Shown one piece after another: positions 9,192 through 16,867 of a stretch of 64,000 nucleotides of DNA; position 1 is the stretch's first letter, and the number at the start of each line of letters is the position of its first letter. This stretch comes from Deefgea chitinilytica. Its GTDB lineage: Bacteria; Pseudomonadota; Gammaproteobacteria; Burkholderiales; Chitinibacteraceae. Location of the stretch: contig NZ_WOFE01000004.1 in assembly GCF_016881405.1 (NCBI RefSeq), positions 1-64,000 of the forward strand, read 5' to 3'. The translations under genes were made by a program, and so were the position numbers. The notes under the pieces are model-generated. The model did not search any database. It was not told the DNA's origin and saw only the letters and a program-made list of their open reading frames with translations.

Positions 9192-10554
9192 AACCTTACC
9201 GCGTGTTTTGGTCGTTGATGACGAAGTCGATTTGGCCGAGTTGCTCGAGCTGACTTTGTTAAAAATGGGCTTGGACGTAGAAAAAGCCAACGGGGTGGCT
9301 GCTGCAAAAGCCTTAATCGATAGCCAGCATTTTGATTTGTGTTTATCGGATATGCGGATGCCCGATGGCGAAGGCTTGGACTTGGTGCGCTACATTCAGG
9401 CCAAGGGCTTGGATTTGCCAATTGCCGTGATTACCGCCTACGGTAGCACTGAAAACGCAGTGGCGGCACTCAAAGCGGGCGCGTTTGATTACTTGGCTAA
9501 GCCAGTTGCTTTGGAGCAATTGCGAGCGCTGGTGAAATCGGCACTCAAAATCGACGCGACACCTGCGGTGAAAGCGGCGCGGCGTGATCGGCCCTTACTT
9601 GGTGATTCGGCCGCATTGCAGCAAGTCTTGGTTTTAATCGAAAAATTAGCGCGCAATCAAGCACCGGTGTATGTGACGGGAGAATCGGGCTCGGGTAAAG
9701 AGCGCGCCGCGCGCGCGATTCATGCCAGTTCGAATCGCGCCGAAAAACCGTTTGTGGCTGTTAATTGTGGCGCGATTCCAGAAAATTTAATGGAAAGTGA
9801 ATTTTTTGGCTATCGCAAAGGCGCATTTACCGGCGCGAACGAAGATCGGGAAGGTTTTTTTCAGGCGGCAAATGGCGGCACCTTGTTTTTGGATGAGGTC
9901 GCCGATTTGCCACTGGCGATGCAAGTTAAATTATTGCGTGCGATACAAGAGCGCAAGGTCCGTAAAGTCGGCGGGGTGCATGAAGAAGACGTTGATGTTC
10001 GAATTATTTCGGCGACGCATCAAAATCTGGCGCGCTGCGTAGAAGGCGGACGTTTTCGGCAAGATTTGTATTATCGTTTGAATGTGATCGAGCTGAAAAT
10101 GCCTGCGCTGCGTGAGATGGGCGAAGATGTACTGACGATTGCGCAATTTCTGGTCGAAGACATCGCTGCGCGTCATGGTATGCCAGCAATGGTTTTTACT
10201 GCGGCCGCCAAGCAAGCGCTGTGTCGCTATGATTTTCCTGGCAACGTGCGTGAGCTGGAAAATTTATTGGAGCGTGCGGTCGCCTTGGCCGATGGCAATC
10301 AAATCGATGCCGATGATTTGCAATTAAACCATTCCCATAGTCAGAGTGATAAGGCGGAAGCGGTGGCCGCGAATCTGGGCGATACCTATCCCTTACAAGA
10401 TTATCTGGATCGCGTTGAAAAAGCCGCTATTTTAGCGGCGCTGGATAAAACTGGATTTAATCGCACGCGTGCAGCGAAACTACTCGGGGTGACGTTTCGC
10501 AGCTTGCGTTACCGTCTGGAGCGCCTATCGATTACACCGGAAAGTGAAACCTAA
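9175..10554 (+). CDS. pilR: Sigma-54-dependent response regulator PilR
   Basis: A 459-residue NtrC-family protein. The receiver domain comes first, with phosphoacceptor Asp59 in LCLSDMRMPDG. The AAA+ domain follows, with Walker A GESGSGKE, the sigma-54 contact motif GAFTGA, and Walker B TLFLDEVADLP. A C-terminal Fis-type helix-turn-helix ends the protein (FNRTRAAKLLGVTFRSLRYRL). It lies directly behind pilS with a 17-base overlap, so the two form one operon. The known target in relatives is the pilA promoter, which is not in this window. Confidence 0.93.
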   Translation: MAKKSKTLPRVLVVDDEVDLAELLELTLLKMGLDVEKANGVAAAKALIDSQHFDLCLSDMRMPDGEGLDLVRYIQAKGLDLPIAVITAYGSTENAVAALKAGAFDYLAKPVALEQLRALVKSALKIDATPAVKAARRDRPLLGDSAALQQVLVLIEKLARNQAPVYVTGESGSGKERAARAIHASSNRAEKPFVAVNCGAIPENLMESEFFGYRKGAFTGANEDREGFFQAANGGTLFLDEVADLPLAMQVKLLRAIQERKVRKVGGVHEEDVDVRIISATHQNLARCVEGGRFRQDLYYRLNVIELKMPALREMGEDVLTIAQFLVEDIAARHGMPAMVFTAAAKQALCRYDFPGNVRELENLLERAVALADGNQIDADDLQLNHSHSQSDKAEAVAANLGDTYPLQDYLDRVEKAAILAALDKTGFNRTRAAKLLGVTFRSLRYRLERLSITPESET

Positions 10555-10648
10555 GTCATTTTTGTAAGCTTTGTTACACTTAAGTTGAAAATTTGCTGCT
10601 AGTCTCCCGCCTTTGTAAGAAATTGCATGTAAAAAGGTGGATAAAAGG

Positions 10649-11623
10649 ATGTGGCGTAAGCTAGTGCTGGTCAGTGTGATGGCTGTGACTGCAAAAATGG
10701 GCATAGCGAAAGAGACAATTACGGTGGGCTTGGTGGCTCACGGTGAAGCGCAAGAGGCCATCGCGGCGTGGCAGCCGATTTTGGATGATTTAGCCAAAGC
10801 GACCGGCGCGAATGTCAAAGCCGTGGCGGCCAAAAGTTACGCCGAAATTTTAAATGGCTTGAAATCCGGTGATATTCAGGTGGCGCGGCTGGGGAATAAA
10901 GTGGCGCTGGAAGCCGTCGAAAGCGCGCAATGCGATGTATTTGGCCAATTGGTGCTCAAGGGCGGCGTTGATACCTATTCATCGGTACTGATTAGCCGTA
11001 AAGACTCGGGCTTGAATACTCTAGAACAAGTCTTGCAGCAAAAAGGCCGTTATCGTTATGGCAGTGGCGATACTAAATCAACCTCCGGATTTTTAATTCC
11101 GCAGTACTACGCCTTTCTAAAAAACAATGTCGTGATGGAGCAGCATTTTAAGAATGTGCGCTACGGCAATCATCAGGATAATTTCTTGCTAGTGGCCCGT
11201 GGTGACGTTGATGTGGCGGCAAACAATACCGATGATTTGGCCAAATTTGCCAAGAAATTTCCTGCCGAATTTAAAAATATCAAAGTGATTTGGCAGTCAG
11301 ACGCATTTAATTTTGATCCATTGGTCATGCGTAAAAATATGCCAGCGGAGTTAAGAAAATCAGTTGCCCAATTTTTCCTTACTTATGCGGGCAATAAGCA
11401 ATATCCGGATTCAGCCGCTAAATTACTGGCGGCCGATAATTTGGCAGGTTTTAAAACTATGAGTAATCGGGAATTAAAACGAATTGCCGAAGTTGAATTA
11501 TTCTATGCACAATTTCGCACCATGCTCGATAGCAGTCTGAGTCTGGCTGATAAGCAAAAGCAAGAAAAAGCTTATTATCGTCGGCATGAATTGCTGATTG
11601 CGCTGCTGGGCGGCCCGCGCTAA
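10649..11623 (+). CDS. Periplasmic phosphate/phosphonate-type binding protein (PhnD family)
   Basis: A 324-residue protein with a signal peptide (MWRKLVLVSVMAVTAKMGIA), then the PhnD-like core: TITVGLVAHGE at the N-terminus, LKSGDIQVARLG, and GSGDTKSTSGFLIPQY for ligand binding. PhnD proteins capture phosphonate, phosphite or phosphate esters for an ABC importer. No permease or ATPase is nearby, so it is an orphan and could instead work as a sensor domain or with a distant transporter. The ATG at 10649 has an aaggtgg ribosome site about 8 bases upstream; a GTG at 10637 is also in frame. Confidence 0.8.
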   Translation: MWRKLVLVSVMAVTAKMGIAKETITVGLVAHGEAQEAIAAWQPILDDLAKATGANVKAVAAKSYAEILNGLKSGDIQVARLGNKVALEAVESAQCDVFGQLVLKGGVDTYSSVLISRKDSGLNTLEQVLQQKGRYRYGSGDTKSTSGFLIPQYYAFLKNNVVMEQHFKNVRYGNHQDNFLLVARGDVDVAANNTDDLAKFAKKFPAEFKNIKVIWQSDAFNFDPLVMRKNMPAELRKSVAQFFLTYAGNKQYPDSAAKLLAADNLAGFKTMSNRELKRIAEVELFYAQFRTMLDSSLSLADKQKQEKAYYRRHELLIALLGGPR

Positions 11624-11644
11624 AGGCAGAAATCCAGCGCAGCC

Positions 11645-12508
11645 CTAAGCGGCTGCGTTGGCTTTCATTTGGCTCAATAAGCAATGCAGCATTTCAGTCG
11701 ATAGTCCGTGCAGAACCAAACGATGCCCAGCGCGTAATGTTGAAAGCGGTACCAGTGGGTGCTTATTATTGAGTAGCAATAAATGTTGCGGCGTATTCAG
11801 AATCGTCGCGACATACACGCCCATCGTTTCATCTAGTTGCAGCGAATTGGCGGCGCGCCAGAAATCATTGTCGGTTAAAAATAACTGATACACTGGCGTG
11901 AAAATTTCAATCGCGGTTTGCAAATCAATCCAGTTCATTTTGCCTTGCGGCATCGCCGCTAATGCCAATGGCGGTTCGATTATCATGCTGAAATCGATTT
12001 GCTCAAGATGCGCTAGCGCTTTGCCTTCATCGCGCAGCGCTTGGTTAAGGCGAATCACGAAGTTAAATAAATTTAAATCATGTTTTAAAAACAGCTCGTC
12101 TTTGAGCGCATCAAGGTCGGCCGGTTTCAGTGGCGATAGCGGCACGCTGACTGGCGCGTTGCGCTCAACAAATTCGATAATTTGTGCGCCCAGATGAAAA
12201 TGGCGCAAGATCAGCCAATTGGCTTCGGGCGATACAAAACCTTTTAATCCCCAGACTAAAATTCGGTGCAAGAGTTTGGATGCCGACCAGCGCTTGGGCA
12301 GTAAAATTTTGCACACCTGAATCAGAATAATCATCAGACGGGCTATCGGGCGCATCAAGGGCAGCAAGTATTGCCGCGAACTAGAGGCAGAATCGGTCAG
12401 CCACGCGTGCTTAACGTGATTGGGTAGTGGCGTGCTTTGATCTAGATACAGCGCCTGCCATGGATTCGGGTCGCGCGGATCGTGTGGTTCGTTCAGAAAA
12501 TCGCTCAT
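11645..12508 (-). CDS. Unknown protein of the lipid-tailoring operon
   Basis: A 287-residue protein I cannot assign to a characterised family. It has one hydrophobic stretch near residues 55-70 (LMIILIQVCKILL) and is otherwise Leu-rich and largely alpha-helical in character, with no signal peptide and no obvious catalytic motif. An EFVERNAPVSVPLSPL segment lies mid-protein. It is the last gene of the four-gene minus-strand operon and overlaps the KAS III-diiron fusion by 4 bases (ATGA). That overlap ties it to the same pathway, perhaps as an accessory or membrane-tethering factor (inference). Its stop lies 21 bases from the stop of the convergent PhnD-like gene. Confidence 0.7.
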   Translation of the reverse strand: MSDFLNEPHDPRDPNPWQALYLDQSTPLPNHVKHAWLTDSASSSRQYLLPLMRPIARLMIILIQVCKILLPKRWSASKLLHRILVWGLKGFVSPEANWLILRHFHLGAQIIEFVERNAPVSVPLSPLKPADLDALKDELFLKHDLNLFNFVIRLNQALRDEGKALAHLEQIDFSMIIEPPLALAAMPQGKMNWIDLQTAIEIFTPVYQLFLTDNDFWRAANSLQLDETMGVYVATILNTPQHLLLLNNKHPLVPLSTLRAGHRLVLHGLSTEMLHCLLSQMKANAAA

Positions 12509-14412
12509 GATGTAGTGTCACTTTCTTGAATATGTTCAAACTGCATTAAATACAACTGCGCGGTGCGTTTGGCTGTGCGGTAAATCGCATCTGCCGCTGT
12601 TGGGTCGATCGCAAGTGTGATTTCAACGGCACTCAGCCAGCGCGCCAAATGATGCTCGTCGTTCGTGCCGTGATATTCCAAAAAGCGAAACGCCGCAGCG
12701 GGCAAGGCCACTTGCTGACGCAGTAGCGGTAGCAAAGCGGGAACGATGCGCTGCCCCGTACCTTCGATAATATAAATTGCACCCAATAAACCAATCGGAT
12801 TGGGCGTTGCAGCTAGCGCGTGCAAATAGCTATTGAGCGCTTCGCCCCCGGGATTGCGGCGTAAATCGGCCAGTTTGGCGGTGCCGCCAGCAGCTTGATA
12901 ATCCTGATACAAAATCTGGAAATCATTTTGCTCATCACCCGCGTGCATTTCGATCAAAGCACCGAGCGCAGCAAAGTCGCCAGTGAGCGAGGCAACGGCA
13001 TTCCTCATCCATTTGCTGCCTTCGTGCACTTGCGGTATCCATTGCGCCGTCCAGTTGCGGTAGGCCGTGACATCAAATTGCCCGCTCACCAGTTGGTGGA
13101 TGACTGGCGTGCGCCAGACGTTCGAACGGTATTCCTGCCACAAGCTGGCTAGCCGAGTCAGTAGCGGCTGCAAAGGCTCGGGTGCGTCTGCTGCTTGATG
13201 TGGTACTGCGATATTGTTGACTAGGGTATTGACTTGTAGTGCTTGCTGAGTAATTTCTGGCGATGTATACCTAGAGCTTATTTCGCTTTGTTCTGCTTCG
13301 ACTTCAAACAGCATAAACGCTGCCGTCATCCGTCCCGATTCGGGAATAAAGCAGAAAATTTTCTCGCCAGCTTTGAGTGTTTTCTGCTGCAAAAATTCAG
13401 CCAGCATAATAAAAATCGACGCCGCGCCGGTATTACCTCGAGTCGCCAGATTGCTATACCACTTTTCGGGCGGAATCGTTAAGCCGGCTTTTGCTAGCAA
13501 ATCCTCAACCACTGGCATAAATTTGGCCGATGAATAATGGCACAGAAAATGATCGATCTCGGTCGATTTAATCCAGCCAGCTTCGACGAGTTTGACGTAT
13601 TCGTGAATGCAGATATCGAATAAATGCGGTAGCAAGCGAATGTCTTGCCGCAAAGACAGCGCACCAGCGGCTTCGGCTTCGGATGACGAGGCAAAATCCA
13701 GAAAAGACTGGCTGCGATCCGCAGTCAGCCCTAGTTGCATGCAAACAGGATAATCACCGGAAAAGCTCTTTTGGTGTATCCATTTCAATTTGATTTGCAG
13801 GCCGTTTTTGGCGATAGGCTGGCGAGTGAGTTGCATCGCGCCCGCGCCGTCAGACAGCATCCAGCGCAGAAAATGCGCGTCAAAATCGCTTTCATAGCCA
13901 CGCGGTGCAAAGCGCGAACGCTTGAACATCCGCGATGGCATTTCTGCGGCAACGGCGATGGCGCTGTGATGTGCGCCCAGCTCAATCGCTTGTGCGGCAA
14001 ATTCAATCGCACTAACGCCAGCGGCGCAAACGCCTTGGCTAGATAGGGTTTGCATTGGCGGCGCACCCAGCTCGCCTTGGATCATATTGGCAAAGCCCGG
14101 CATCAGCGCATCGCCGCCCGACGAGCCTACGCTGAGCAGCGAAATCTGCTCTAGCGGCGTTTGCGTTTGGCTTAAACAGGCGTGAATCGCGTTGGCTGCC
14201 AGCTGTGCGTGGCTTTCTACGGTCTGGCCTTGCTCATCAATCGCGTAATGCCGCGTTTGAATGCCGTTTTCGTCCAGAATCCGTTTTTTGATTCGCGCTG
14301 AAATGCGGTTAATCGGCGCGATATAAGCATCCATTGCGTTGTTGTCTATGGGGTTGCCCGGTAAGTGCAAGCTAGCTGCGGCGAGGTAGACATGGTTAAA
14401 CTCAATTGGCAT
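12505..14412 (-). CDS. Fusion of KAS III-like condensing enzyme and heme-oxygenase-like diiron domain
   Basis: A 635-residue two-domain protein. Residues ~1-375 are a 3-oxoacyl-ACP synthase III/thiolase fold with the full Cys-His-Asn triad: Cys129 in SSQGVCAAG, His292 in FLCHYSSAKF and Asn327 in TRGNTGAASIF. Residues ~410-630 form a helical heme-oxygenase-like (HDO) domain. Its candidate metal ligands are His463, Glu488, Glu550 and an HxxxDxxH motif at 581-588 (HGTNDEHH). HDO enzymes such as UndA and BesC use O2 and iron for oxidative C-C or C-N cleavage, including fatty acid to alkene conversion. The fusion suggests an acyl chain is extended and then oxidised by one polypeptide (inference). 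It overlaps the desaturase gene by 11 bases and the downstream gene by 4. Confidence 0.85.
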   Translation of the reverse strand: MPIEFNHVYLAAASLHLPGNPIDNNAMDAYIAPINRISARIKKRILDENGIQTRHYAIDEQGQTVESHAQLAANAIHACLSQTQTPLEQISLLSVGSSGGDALMPGFANMIQGELGAPPMQTLSSQGVCAAGVSAIEFAAQAIELGAHHSAIAVAAEMPSRMFKRSRFAPRGYESDFDAHFLRWMLSDGAGAMQLTRQPIAKNGLQIKLKWIHQKSFSGDYPVCMQLGLTADRSQSFLDFASSSEAEAAGALSLRQDIRLLPHLFDICIHEYVKLVEAGWIKSTEIDHFLCHYSSAKFMPVVEDLLAKAGLTIPPEKWYSNLATRGNTGAASIFIMLAEFLQQKTLKAGEKIFCFIPESGRMTAAFMLFEVEAEQSEISSRYTSPEITQQALQVNTLVNNIAVPHQAADAPEPLQPLLTRLASLWQEYRSNVWRTPVIHQLVSGQFDVTAYRNWTAQWIPQVHEGSKWMRNAVASLTGDFAALGALIEMHAGDEQNDFQILYQDYQAAGGTAKLADLRRNPGGEALNSYLHALAATPNPIGLLGAIYIIEGTGQRIVPALLPLLRQQVALPAAAFRFLEYHGTNDEHHLARWLSAVEITLAIDPTAADAIYRTAKRTAQLYLMQFEHIQESDTTS

Positions 14413-15286
14413 GTGGGTTTCCTGAACTTTGAGGCGGCATCAAGCTGCGGCTACGTAAGGGAGGCAGCAGCAGGCTGAGAATAAAGGTGCGAAACATATA
14501 AGGGATCAAAGGTCCAGCATTGAGCGTAGGATGAACTTGCTGGCGGTAATGCAAATTCAGTTGTACTAATTCCGACCAATGCGCGCGCGGGTGATGGTGG
14601 TGGGCGGTGTGTAGCCCGATATTAAATAGCAGCGGATTGACCCAGCCGGAAAAATTGCGCGCGTAATTGATCGTTGAGTGGCCATCGGCGTGTGCGTGTT
14701 GCAAATAATTGGTCGCCAATAACCAATGCAGACCATGCAATTGCGGGATTAGCACAAATAGTAAGAACTTTTGCCAATCCAGCCACGCTAAAACGCTCCA
14801 CAGCAACAGCACCGCCAGATATTGGCGCAGGCAATAATAAAACACGCTGGAATGTCGCAGCATCAAATGTCGTAACCAACCGATAAACAAGGGGTAAAGT
14901 ACCAATACCGCTTGAAACGGATGCAAAAGATAGCCCAGCAAATGATTGTGATCGCCACCAAATCGGTAAGTCCGCGCGACATCGCGCTCGCCATGATGGT
15001 AGCGATGATGATTGGCAATATGTGAAGGATAAAACACAAAAGTCGGATGGCCTTGCAATAGCGTGATCCAGAAATCGGTCAGCCGGTTCAGGCGTTTGCT
15101 GCGCCACATCCGTAGATGCGTGTGATTGTGATGAATCACGCCAATGCCAAGGCTCAGAAAAAACACCAAGCCATAAATCAGCCAGCTTGCCAGCGACGAT
15201 AAGCCTGTGTGCCATAAATACGCCATCAGCAAGGGCTGCAGGATGAGATACAGCACGCTTTGCAGATCGCGGCGATTACGCAGCAT
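14402..15286 (-). CDS. Membrane fatty acid desaturase
   Basis: A 294-residue membrane protein with the three histidine boxes of the acyl-lipid/acyl-CoA desaturase family: HHNHTH at 52-57, HIANHHRYHH at 89-98 and HTAHHHHP at 226-233, plus an extra NYLQHAHAD at 193-201. Hydrophobic spans lie near 10-50 and 115-190. The boxes hold a diiron centre that uses O2 to introduce a double bond or hydroxyl group into an acyl chain. The bond position and substrate cannot be read from sequence. It overlaps both neighbours by 11 bases, which indicates coupled translation. Confidence 0.88.
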   Translation of the reverse strand: MLRNRRDLQSVLYLILQPLLMAYLWHTGLSSLASWLIYGLVFFLSLGIGVIHHNHTHLRMWRSKRLNRLTDFWITLLQGHPTFVFYPSHIANHHRYHHGERDVARTYRFGGDHNHLLGYLLHPFQAVLVLYPLFIGWLRHLMLRHSSVFYYCLRQYLAVLLLWSVLAWLDWQKFLLFVLIPQLHGLHWLLATNYLQHAHADGHSTINYARNFSGWVNPLLFNIGLHTAHHHHPRAHWSELVQLNLHYRQQVHPTLNAGPLIPYMFRTFILSLLLPPLRSRSLMPPQSSGNPHAN

Positions 15287-16052
15287 CTTGAGGTGATCCG
15301 GCTAGGTCACGATGGATGCGGGCTTGTGCGGCATCGGGCGGCAATGCCGTGCCAAACAGTCTATCCATAAACGGAAACATAAAGCCAAAATTACCGTTAT
15401 AACAGGCGTGGTGCAAATGATGGCGGCGTGCGCCGTTGAGCCACCAGCGGTCATGATGCGCGTCGGGCAGAAAATCGTAATTGGAATGGCCGATATTATT
15501 AAAAATAATACTAAACACCGGCACGGCAGCCAGTGCGTAAATACTGAAATCGTGCAGCAACATCGGCAGCAAAATCACATTGCCAAGCATAATGGCTTCC
15601 AGTGGGTGAAAGCTATACGAAGCCCACGGCGTGGTGACAATCGAGCGATGATGCGGTAGGTGAAAGCGTTTGAGCCAGCGCGTATGCAGCAGCCAGTGGT
15701 TGGCATAGAAATGGATTTCATTCCAGATCACCAAGAGTATGATTTCTGCGGCAATTTGCCATGTAGCAGGGTTGATCGCCAAGTGAGCCCAGCCTAATTG
15801 CAACAAACCCCAAGGGAAAATCATTCCCGTGCCAAAAATGAAAATTGAGCACGCAGACAATCGCCATTCACGGCGTAACTGTCCGGCAGCAAGTGGCCGC
15901 GGATCTAGCACACGGCCATAGCCGATCGCGGGAAGTAGCCAGTGGCTTAACGCCCAATTGAGCGCACCCACACCAAGGTATAGGCTGGCAAAAAAGACCA
16001 GACCCAGTAGCATGATTTCATGCCACTGACAATTGAGAATAAATTCGCGCAC
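15276..16052 (-). CDS. Fatty acid hydroxylase / sterol desaturase superfamily membrane protein
   Basis: A 258-residue membrane protein and the first gene of the minus-strand lipid operon. Its histidine boxes are HFYANH with LLH (residues 114-123), HLPHH (131-135), HSNYD (from 189) and HHLHH (211-215), which bind a diiron site. Four hydrophobic spans surround them. Members of this superfamily hydroxylate or desaturate sterols, sphingoid bases, carotenoids and fatty acids. The context with a second desaturase and a condensing enzyme favours an acyl substrate (inference). Its start lies about 110 bases from the divergent ampD start, so the promoter should lie in 16053-16164. Confidence 0.85.
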   Translation of the reverse strand: MREFILNCQWHEIMLLGLVFFASLYLGVGALNWALSHWLLPAIGYGRVLDPRPLAAGQLRREWRLSACSIFIFGTGMIFPWGLLQLGWAHLAINPATWQIAAEIILLVIWNEIHFYANHWLLHTRWLKRFHLPHHRSIVTTPWASYSFHPLEAIMLGNVILLPMLLHDFSIYALAAVPVFSIIFNNIGHSNYDFLPDAHHDRWWLNGARRHHLHHACYNGNFGFMFPFMDRLFGTALPPDAAQARIHRDLAGSPQDAA

Positions 16053-16164
16053 TAACTGACAGCTCCAAGACAGTGTGACGATTGTATGTCATTTCGCTGT
16101 AGACGTGCAGATACAGGCTGAAAACGCTAGCATAGCGACTTTGATCGACACACTAGGAGCAAGA

Positions 16165-16767
16165 ATGGCGACGAAAAACGCGCTAGAGATTAACGCGCAA
16201 GGTGTGTGCAGCGCTGCACGGCAGGTGCCTAGCCCTAATTGTGATGCGCGCCCAGATGGTATCGTGCCGGATATGGTGGTGATCCATAATATTCACCTGC
16301 CGCCGGGTGAGCCGGGAACGACGGCGTTTGCTGGCGACGCGATTGAGCGTTTGTTTACCAATTGCCTTGATGTCAACGCGCATGAATGCTTTGCCGAGTT
16401 ATCGAACTTACGCGTTTCGGCGCATTTTTTGCTTCGCCGCGATGGTGAAATCATTCAATTTGTCTCTTGCAATCAGCGTGCTTGGCATGCAGGGGTTTCC
16501 AATTGGCAAGGTCGCGAACGCTGCAATGATTTTTCGATAGGTATCGAGCTGGAAGGCTCTGATTTTGTGCCGTTTGAGCCAATACAGTATGAAAGGCTAA
16601 ATTTACTCCTAAATGCAATTCAAGCGCGTTATTCGATTGCGCATCTGGTCGGCCATAGTGAGATTGCGCCGACGCGAAAAACCGATCCGGGGCCGTTTTT
16701 TGACTGGGGAAAACTACCTAAATCCATTTTGGAATTACGCCAAGCTGGCTACAGAAGCGAAAGCTAA
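16165..16767 (+). CDS. ampD: 1,6-anhydro-N-acetylmuramyl-L-alanine amidase AmpD
   Basis: A 200-residue amidase_2 protein. The zinc and catalytic motifs are MVVIHNIHLPPG, RAWHAGVSNWQGR and VGHSEIAPTRKTDPGPFFDW. AmpD cleaves the stem peptide from anhydromuropeptides in the cytoplasm during cell-wall recycling and, in many Gram-negatives, keeps the beta-lactamase inducer signal low. The ATG at 16165 has a taggagc ribosome site at proper spacing; an upstream GTG at 16075 lacks one and gives an untypical leader. Confidence 0.93.
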   Translation: MATKNALEINAQGVCSAARQVPSPNCDARPDGIVPDMVVIHNIHLPPGEPGTTAFAGDAIERLFTNCLDVNAHECFAELSNLRVSAHFLLRRDGEIIQFVSCNQRAWHAGVSNWQGRERCNDFSIGIELEGSDFVPFEPIQYERLNLLLNAIQARYSIAHLVGHSEIAPTRKTDPGPFFDWGKLPKSILELRQAGYRSES

Positions 16768-16867
16768 TTTTCGTGCTGCATCGCCACAACAATGCACTGA
16801 AATCGTGCCTTAAGTCATTGAAGCGGGACTATAATTCGCTTCCTTTGTTGTCTCTCTAAGAATTTAT

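Noticed and set aside
14622-15215. 197-residue frame overlapping the desaturase in another frame on the same strand
   Set aside because: The desaturase frame carries all histidine boxes; this one has no recognisable motif and is a frame shadow.
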